Source: Gammaproteobacteria bacterium
Lineage (GTDB): Bacteria > Pseudomonadota > Gammaproteobacteria > Ga0077536
Reading direction: 5' to 3'
Length of the DNA: 64,000 nt
Assembly (NCBI GenBank): GCA_009692265.1
Contig: SHZM01000003.1
Coordinates: 1 to 64,000, forward strand
A program made the position numbers and the translations under genes. This document shows positions 58,986 to 64,000 of the stretch, one piece after another; positions within the stretch are counted from its first letter, which is position 1; the number at the start of each line of letters is the position of its first letter. Below the pieces are notes generated by a model. The model saw only the letters and a program-made list of their open reading frames with translations, was not told the origin of the DNA and made no database searches.

Positions 58986-61739
58986 CTACTCGGATACGAC
59001 CTCGCCGATGTCGAGCCCGGTCGTCGCCTCGGTGTGAGCGTCGGATACCACTGTGCCATCCCCGATCTGGATGGCGCCCGAAGTGCCATTGATCGTGATG
59101 ACGGTGCCATCCGGGACGCGTTGCATCGCGCCCGGCAGCTGAACTGCCGGAATACCGTACTCGCGGGAAATTGAGGCCCCGTGCGACAGCAATCCACCGG
59201 TCTCTATCACAAGGCCACTGATGACGAGAAAAACCGGAGTCCACCCCGGGTCGGTCGCAAACACCACCATGATGTCGCCGTGCTGTACGCGCCCGATGTC
59301 CTTCAACTCCTTCACGATACGCGCTGGTCCGGTGACGATCCCCTTGCTGATACCGACGCCGCGCAGGCCATCGCCGGTCTCCTCATCGAACGAGATCGGC
59401 CGATTGTTCTGCATGTACATCGGCGGAGTTGCTTCCCGCCGATCCGCGACATCGAAGGTTGCAATGCGTGCCTTGATCTTGGCTTTCAGGAGTGGGATCA
59501 ACGGTGCGCCCTCCAGGAGCCGGTAGACGTCCCGGTCGGTCAGGAACCAGAAGTCCCGGTCGCTTTCGAACACCCCGCGTGCCATCAGGCGCCGGTTGAT
59601 CTCGAGGAAGCAGCGTTTGTAGGTAAACGTTGCGATATCCACGTAGTCCCGGTGGTCATCGCGCAGCCACAGCATGGTCTGGACGTAACGGTAAACGTGC
59701 CTGAATGCCCAGGCCTTCAGGAAGCCGCACGGCTTGCGTCGGATGTTGGCGAGCACATCCGTGTAGGCCGCTTCGCGGCGCCGGTTGCTCTGTGCTTCGA
59801 GGTGCTCGGGATCGTGTGACTCGTCGACCGTGAGGAACGACTGGAAGGCGCGATAGTCCAGCGAAGGATCTTCAATCCGTCGCTTGAAGTAGAAGTCCCG
59901 GTCGGCATGCCCGCGGTGGCCGCTCTTGTCCAGAAGCCACTGGTACTTCCTGAGCCACGCCCTTCCCTCCTCATGCTTTTCGAGCGCGCGAAGGAACTCG
60001 CCTTCCTTGTTTTCGCTGAAATCCTTCAGCAGGATCTTCGAACCGCGGATCTCCTTCGAGAGTTCCCACAACGTGCCGTTCTCGATGACAGTGGCGCTTC
60101 GCCTCTCGGTCCCGGTGATCAGATCCGTACCCGCCATGTCATTGTCGCCGTCATACCATTTCTGAACCATGTAGGCGAGCGTTAGCATCGTTAGCCGTGT
60201 ATTGAAAAAGAACCCGTTCCATACATCGATGATGTACTGATGCTCGAATCCGACGCGATCGATCGTGTAACGGGTGAGATCGGCATCGGAGAGCTTGCGC
60301 AACGCGTCGTTGGACAGGCCGCGCGCCTCGTCGATGCGCTCGTAGACATAGGTCTTGAGCATCTTGATCCAGCCGTACATCCCATACTGAGGGAACAGCC
60401 TTCCGTTGCGATAGATTCGCCAAGCCAGTGCCAGGTAACTGAAAGGGGCTTCGAGAACGCTCTGCCGATCGGGCGTCGCGATATGCTGCAGCACCATGTG
60501 CCGCATGGGCGGCGGACACATGTGGGTCACATCGGAGATCTCGACTTTGGTGTTGTAGTAGGCACCAGCCTTCCACGCCTTGTAGTAGCGATAATTCTGC
60601 GATTCGAGCCCCCACATCTTGTGGGTGGCGGCATGCGCGTCGTGCAGCATCTTCCCGCGGGTAGTATAGAAAAGCGGCGTGATTGCGCCGTGCCACACCT
60701 CGTCGGACATGCTGCGGCTCAAGGTCACATCCTCGTCCTCGGGGAGGATGTGCCAGTAGTCGAGGTCCTCGTCCCAGGTAAACTCGACACCCGTGATCGG
60801 TCGTGACTGCAGTAGATGGATCGTTCCACCGGCGATGGCGAACTCAAGGTCCTGCGGAAAACCGCCATAGAACTCCATGACCTGGCGGCCGAGCTCGGCC
60901 AGATCCGCAGCCTGACGATCGCTCAGGCAGAAGCGCCCTTGATCCGACTCCGGGACCTCGACTTCGACAGTTCCTACGCCGGTTGTCGGATTGCGCACGA
61001 TCTTTACCGTCTTTGAACCGAGCGTCTTTTCCTTAACGCGCAGAGTCGGCAGCTTGACGGTGTAGGAGTCCGGCGTCACGAGGGCCGCGACGATCGCTTC
61101 GCCAAGGCCCCAGCTCGCGTCGATCATCGCTTCGTCGGTCGCCGTGGTGATGGGGTTCGCGGTGAACAGGACACCCGCCACGTCGGCGTCGACCATCTGC
61201 TGAATGACGACCGCAACGCCCACGTCCAGATGATCAATGCGCTGGGTGTGGCGGTACAACGTCGCCCGTGCCGTCCATAGCGAAGCCCAGCACCGTTTAG
61301 TCGCGTCCGCGATCCCGTCCAGGGTTTTCACGTCGAGGTAAGTATCGTGCTGACCCGCGAAGGACGCGTCCGGAAGATCTTCGGCGGTCGCCGAAGACCG
61401 CACCGCTACGCGGACATCGTCGCCGAGCGCGCGGTAATGGTGCTCGATGGCCGCGCGCAGTTCCGACGGCAAGGTTCCGCTTTCCACGAGTGTCCGCAGC
61501 TGCTGCGTTCGCCGATCGAGGTCTTCGAGATCGTCGTATTTCAAGCCCTCCACGATCGACGCAATCTGACCGCCCAGCGCGTTCTCGCCGATGAACGTGG
61601 CGTAGGCCGCGGTCGTAATCGTGAAGCCCGGTGGAACCGGAAAGCTGGCCTGCGCCAGGCGCGCAAGGCCCGCGCCCTTGCCCCCGACGACGTCAAGGTC
61701 GGTGGCACGCGCTTCGTCAAACTGCATTATCCAGGACAT
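58986..61739 (-). CDS. PEP-synthase-like dikinase (rifampicin phosphotransferase architecture)
   Basis: A 917-residue protein. Residues 1-330 are a PPDK-type ATP-grasp domain ('VVGGKGAGLARLAQASFPVP', 'VRSSATAEDLPDASFAGQHD', 'VQQMVDADVAGVLFTANP'-like). The middle (about 340-780) matches nothing I know. The C-terminus (about 800-890) is the swivelling phosphohistidine domain with H853 in 'GGLLSHGASISREYGIPAV'. The PEP-binding barrel of true PEP synthase is absent. This order, ATP-grasp, substrate domain, His domain last, is that of rifampicin phosphotransferases and related enzymes that phosphorylate an organic substrate. The middle domain should define that substrate. Confidence 0.82.
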   Translation of the reverse strand: MSWIMQFDEARATDLDVVGGKGAGLARLAQASFPVPPGFTITTAAYATFIGENALGGQIASIVEGLKYDDLEDLDRRTQQLRTLVESGTLPSELRAAIEHHYRALGDDVRVAVRSSATAEDLPDASFAGQHDTYLDVKTLDGIADATKRCWASLWTARATLYRHTQRIDHLDVGVAVVIQQMVDADVAGVLFTANPITTATDEAMIDASWGLGEAIVAALVTPDSYTVKLPTLRVKEKTLGSKTVKIVRNPTTGVGTVEVEVPESDQGRFCLSDRQAADLAELGRQVMEFYGGFPQDLEFAIAGGTIHLLQSRPITGVEFTWDEDLDYWHILPEDEDVTLSRSMSDEVWHGAITPLFYTTRGKMLHDAHAATHKMWGLESQNYRYYKAWKAGAYYNTKVEISDVTHMCPPPMRHMVLQHIATPDRQSVLEAPFSYLALAWRIYRNGRLFPQYGMYGWIKMLKTYVYERIDEARGLSNDALRKLSDADLTRYTIDRVGFEHQYIIDVWNGFFFNTRLTMLTLAYMVQKWYDGDNDMAGTDLITGTERRSATVIENGTLWELSKEIRGSKILLKDFSENKEGEFLRALEKHEEGRAWLRKYQWLLDKSGHRGHADRDFYFKRRIEDPSLDYRAFQSFLTVDESHDPEHLEAQSNRRREAAYTDVLANIRRKPCGFLKAWAFRHVYRYVQTMLWLRDDHRDYVDIATFTYKRCFLEINRRLMARGVFESDRDFWFLTDRDVYRLLEGAPLIPLLKAKIKARIATFDVADRREATPPMYMQNNRPISFDEETGDGLRGVGISKGIVTGPARIVKELKDIGRVQHGDIMVVFATDPGWTPVFLVISGLVIETGGLLSHGASISREYGIPAVQLPGAMQRVPDGTVITINGTSGAIQIGDGTVVSDAHTEATTGLDIGEVVSE

Positions 61740-61847
61740 CAGTCCAATCCTTCTATTGGGTCATTCGCAAAATGCCGAAGGGCAGGACGTGCTGCGAGGA
61801 CTGGCTTGATTCTTACAGCCTGCCAATCGGCGAACGAGAAGCTCTTC

Positions 61848-61863
61848 GCAAGGTGCATGCCAG
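61848..61863 (-). promoter_or_regulatory. sigma-54 promoter for the PEP-dikinase-like gene
   Basis: On the minus strand CTGGCATGCACCTTGC matches the -24/-12 consensus TGGCAC-N5-TTGC, with exactly ten bases between GG and GC. It is about 110 bases upstream of the ATG at 61739. A sigma-54 activator remnant lies just upstream, in keeping. Confidence 0.7.
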
Positions 61864-61883
61864 CCGCTCGCACGCATCGCCGT

Positions 61884-62463
61884 CTACGACAACGTGCGCA
61901 GGATGATCAGGTCGATCCTGAACACCCGCGCCGGCTGGATTGAATGCGCGAGGAGGAACCGACACCACGTGGTGCTCGGTGCATCCCGCAGTTTCGCGAG
62001 CCTCCGGTAGAGCGAGCTGCGACTGAGGCCGAGCAAGGTGGCGGCGCGGCGCACATTCCCGCCGCTCTCGCGGAGCGCGCGCTCGATGGTCGCGATCTCG
62101 GCGGACGCGAGGTCGAGCGGCGCGGCCGCGCGCCTTGTCGCCCACATGACAGAGCAACACGCGGCCCGCTAGATCTGTTGGCAACACGACTTGGTGGGGT
62201 TCGGAAAGAGCTGCGCGGAGCAGCTCGAAGGCCGGCTCCGCGCAAGCCAGCCACGGAGCAACAGGGCGCGTTTCCTCACCGAGCGGCGATCGAGGACCGG
62301 GCGCGCGCGCCAGTTCGGGGCTCGCGCCGTGGGCCCGGGAGCGTAGCCATGATGCCCTGATCGCGGGCGCCAGGACGCCGAGATCGGGGGTGCCGACGCC
62401 GACGAAGGATTCCCACAAGCGGCGGGTCGCCGATCGTTCCAAGGTTGAGGATGCGTTTGGCAC
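61884..62463 (-). pseudogene. sigma-54-dependent regulator (AcoR-like), AAA+ domain deleted
   Basis: From GTG 62463 the frame reads 'ATRRLWESFVGVGTPDLGVL', 'APAIRASWLRSRAHGASPEL' and 'LSEPHQVVLPTDLAGRVLL', the N-terminal GAF-type region of AcoR-like activators. Near 62160 the sequence jumps, in another frame, to the C-terminal Fis-type helix-turn-helix 'LDLASAEIATIERALRESGG' and 'NVRRAATLLGLSRSSLYRRL'. The whole AAA+ sigma-54-interaction domain (about 240 residues) is missing, so this protein cannot activate transcription. It was probably the activator of the promoter at 61848. Confidence 0.7.
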
Positions 62464-62789
62464 GATGACCTCCCCGGACAGCAGTTGAATGTCTAGTGCT
62501 GGTGCGACTTTAAAGGACTCCGGAACACTGCCGCAAGGCGCAGACCACGCGGAATCGGCACGTTGTGCATGCCGAGGTCCTGGCGTTCGCGCGGTGGCCG
62601 GTCGGAGAGCGTCCGTAAGGGGGGTAACAACGCCGGATCCATCGGTCTTCCGGCATCGCGTTCTCGGCACTGGGCGTGGGCCTGGGACGAATCGGGAGCG
62701 CTTAATAGCGGCCGTTGCAGGCGCGAGTTGCTCATCATACTTCATCAGCGCTAGGCTGAGCCGGAGTTTGATTTTCTTAGGAGAGTGTT
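62464..62789. other. intergenic region without recognised genes
   Basis: About 325 bases between the divergent regulator remnant and the broken LLM gene. Open frames cross it on both strands but none shows family sequence. A GGAGAG ribosome site for the LLM gene is at 62780-62785. Confidence 0.5.
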
Positions 62790-63837
62790 ATGGATTTTGG
62801 TTTGTTGCTGGCCTTCCGTAACCCGAAGCAATGGTTGCGTCCATTCCATGAGATCTACCAGGAGCACATCGAACAGGCCGTCTACGCCGAGAACCTCGGT
62901 TAGGACACAATCTGGACGACGGAGCATCATTTCGCAGAGGACGGCTGGTCACCCAGTCTGTTGCCGATCCTTTCCGCGATTGCGGCGCGGACCGCGCGGA
63001 TTCGGCTTGGCACGTTCATCATCGTGTTGCCTTTTTTTATCACCCGGTGCGAGTGGCGGAAGATGCCGCCACCATCGACATTATCTCGAACGGTCGGCTC
63101 GATCTCGGTGTCGGTCAAGGCTACTGGTTAAGCGAGTTTGTGAGCTTCGGAATTTCACGCAAACAACGGGCATCTCGCTTGACGGAAGGTGTCGATATTA
63201 TTCACAAGTGTTTTACGCAAGAGAGCTTCTCCTATCAAGGCAAGTACTGGCAGCTTGAACAAATCGAATTGAGTCCGCGTCCGATCCAGAAACCCTGTCC
63301 TCCAATCTGGGTCGCGGCGATGGCCGAAAATTCGGTACGGCGGGCCGCCCCCGCCTTGGGTATCATCTCGCCGGCAGTGGTGGTGCGGATCTCCAGCAGT
63401 ACTACGACGATGAACTCGTCAAGCTCGGCAAACGGGTTGAGGATCATCACATCGCTCAGCTGCGCGCGGTATATGTCGCGGAAACGCGTGAACAAGCGTG
63501 GGACGACTGTGAGCAACACCTGCATTACATAATGTCGTTGTATGACCTTCGTTTCAAAGAAGCGGACGACATGCGATGGGGCTCCGAAGTCATGTCGGCG
63601 CCGGAGGTTCCTCCGATCGAGAAGCTGCGGCATGCCAAGGACATTTCTTTTTTCCAAGCCCCATTGATCGTCGGGACACCCGATGACGCTATCGCGGAGA
63701 TTGAACGCTACACCGCGCAGACACGCTGCACCCACCTTAGTATGTGGATGCAGATGGCGGGGATGCCGGCGGAGAAGGCACGAAAATCGATGGCCCTATT
63801 CGCCAAGGAAGTGATGCCACATTTTCGCAAGCACTGA
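62790..63837 (+). pseudogene. LLM-class flavin-dependent oxidoreductase, broken
   Basis: A luciferase-like monooxygenase in pieces. From ATG 62790: 'MDFGLLLAFRNPKQWLRPFH', then TAG at 62901-62903 in place of an aromatic codon, continuing 'DTIWTTEHHFAEDGWSPSLL'. At a run of seven T (63042-63048) the frame shifts, giving 'YHPVRVAEDAATIDIISNGR' and 'LDLGVGQGYW'. Near 63355 it shifts again to 'YHLAGSGGADLQQYYDDELV' and runs to TGA at 63835-63837 ('KSMALFAKEVMPHFRKH'). At least three lesions mean it is non-functional as read. Confidence 0.8.
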
Positions 63838-64000
63838 TGGCGAGCACCCGTGTGAACGTGATGAGCTTCATTCTGAACAGCTTCGGTCAACGGCAACAGA
63901 GAGCTTTCGGGTTCGCTTTGTGCAACTTCTAATGAGCCTCGATAGTGGCTAAACCGGCGTGGATTCCTGAGCGAGGAATCCCGCTGTTTTCCCGGGTAGC
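63838..64000. other. window end without recognised genes
   Basis: The last 163 bases show no gene I can support. GCGTGGATTCCTGAGCGAGGAATCC near 63956-63980 contains a short GGATTCCT/AGGAATCC inverted repeat that may be a hairpin. Confidence 0.4.

Noticed and set aside
58986-61739. Simple call as phosphoenolpyruvate synthase
   Set aside because: The C-terminal PEP/pyruvate barrel is absent and the phosphohistidine domain is last, so the reaction must differ.
61813-62745. 310-codon minus-strand frame read as one intact gene
   Set aside because: Only its middle (GAF-like part) makes sense; the Fis helix-turn-helix lies in another frame and the AAA+ domain is missing.

Overview
The window reads as chromosomal DNA of a proteobacterium, most likely a gammaproteobacterium, with roughly 55-60 % GC by eye. 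The strongest placement clue is gltX followed on the same strand by tRNA-Ala and tRNA-Glu, the layout known from Pseudomonas-like genomes. There is no rRNA, CRISPR array or replication origin. Intact metabolic operons alternate with stretches of mobile DNA and decaying genes.

Layout. 1-2.55 kb: an IS21-family insertion sequence (istA, istB) whose terminal repeats start at the window edge. 2.7-14.5 kb: a minus-strand operon for the N-methylglutamate route of methylamine use. In transcription order it holds a class I glutamine amidotransferase, mgdA, mgdB, mgdC, mgdD, gmaS, mgsA, mgsB, mgsC, an XRE-cupin regulator and an SDR. GmaS joins methylamine to glutamate, MgsABC moves the methylamino group to form N-methylglutamate, and MgdABCD oxidises that back to glutamate, releasing a C1 unit. 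14.6-20.8 kb: ordinary chromosomal genes, including a fatty acid desaturase, a CoA-transferase with a PPOX/F420-type flavin protein, and an LLM monooxygenase.

21.6-25.2 kb: a small chromosomal integron that ordinary gene calling would miss. It has a broken intI (+ strand), an attI-like site carrying two spaced palindromes, and three minus-strand cassettes (mrr-like nuclease, ridA, higBA), each ended by a recognisable attC. An IS110 remnant lies beyond the array. 25.3-29.4 kb: a molybdopterin oxidoreductase with XdhC and MocA/MobA-like cofactor-handling genes. 29.7-31.8 kb: a secreted metzincin-type metalloprotease. 31.8-45.6 kb: two divergent acyl-CoA gene runs (biotin-dependent carboxylase, RND exporter, LolA-like protein and SDR on the minus strand; acyl-CoA synthetase, acyl-CoA dehydrogenase, CoA-transferase and SDR on the plus strand), resembling acyclic-terpene or branched-acid degradation clusters.

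45.6-49 kb: an orphan PAS protein, a decayed RES-type toxin-antitoxin pair and a decayed c-type cytochrome/TPR gene. 49-51 kb: tRNA-Glu, tRNA-Ala, gltX and tRNA-Val. 50.9-57.3 kb: a probable old island bounded by tRNA-Val and a degenerate copy of its 3' part. It carries a broken MetE-like gene, an intact dimethylglycine-dehydrogenase-like gene, an NTF2-like gene and a beta-ketoacyl synthase. 57.4-64 kb: a metallophosphoesterase; a PEP-synthase-like dikinase with the domain order of rifampicin phosphotransferase, preceded by a good sigma-54 promoter and a gutted sigma-54 activator; and a broken LLM oxidoreductase.

At least ten genes carry a single-base frameshift, an in-frame stop or an internal deletion, while the methylamine operon and gltX are intact. 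Either accessory genes are decaying here or the sequence has indel errors; raw reads would decide. All functional calls rest on reading motifs and gene order; no database search was run.
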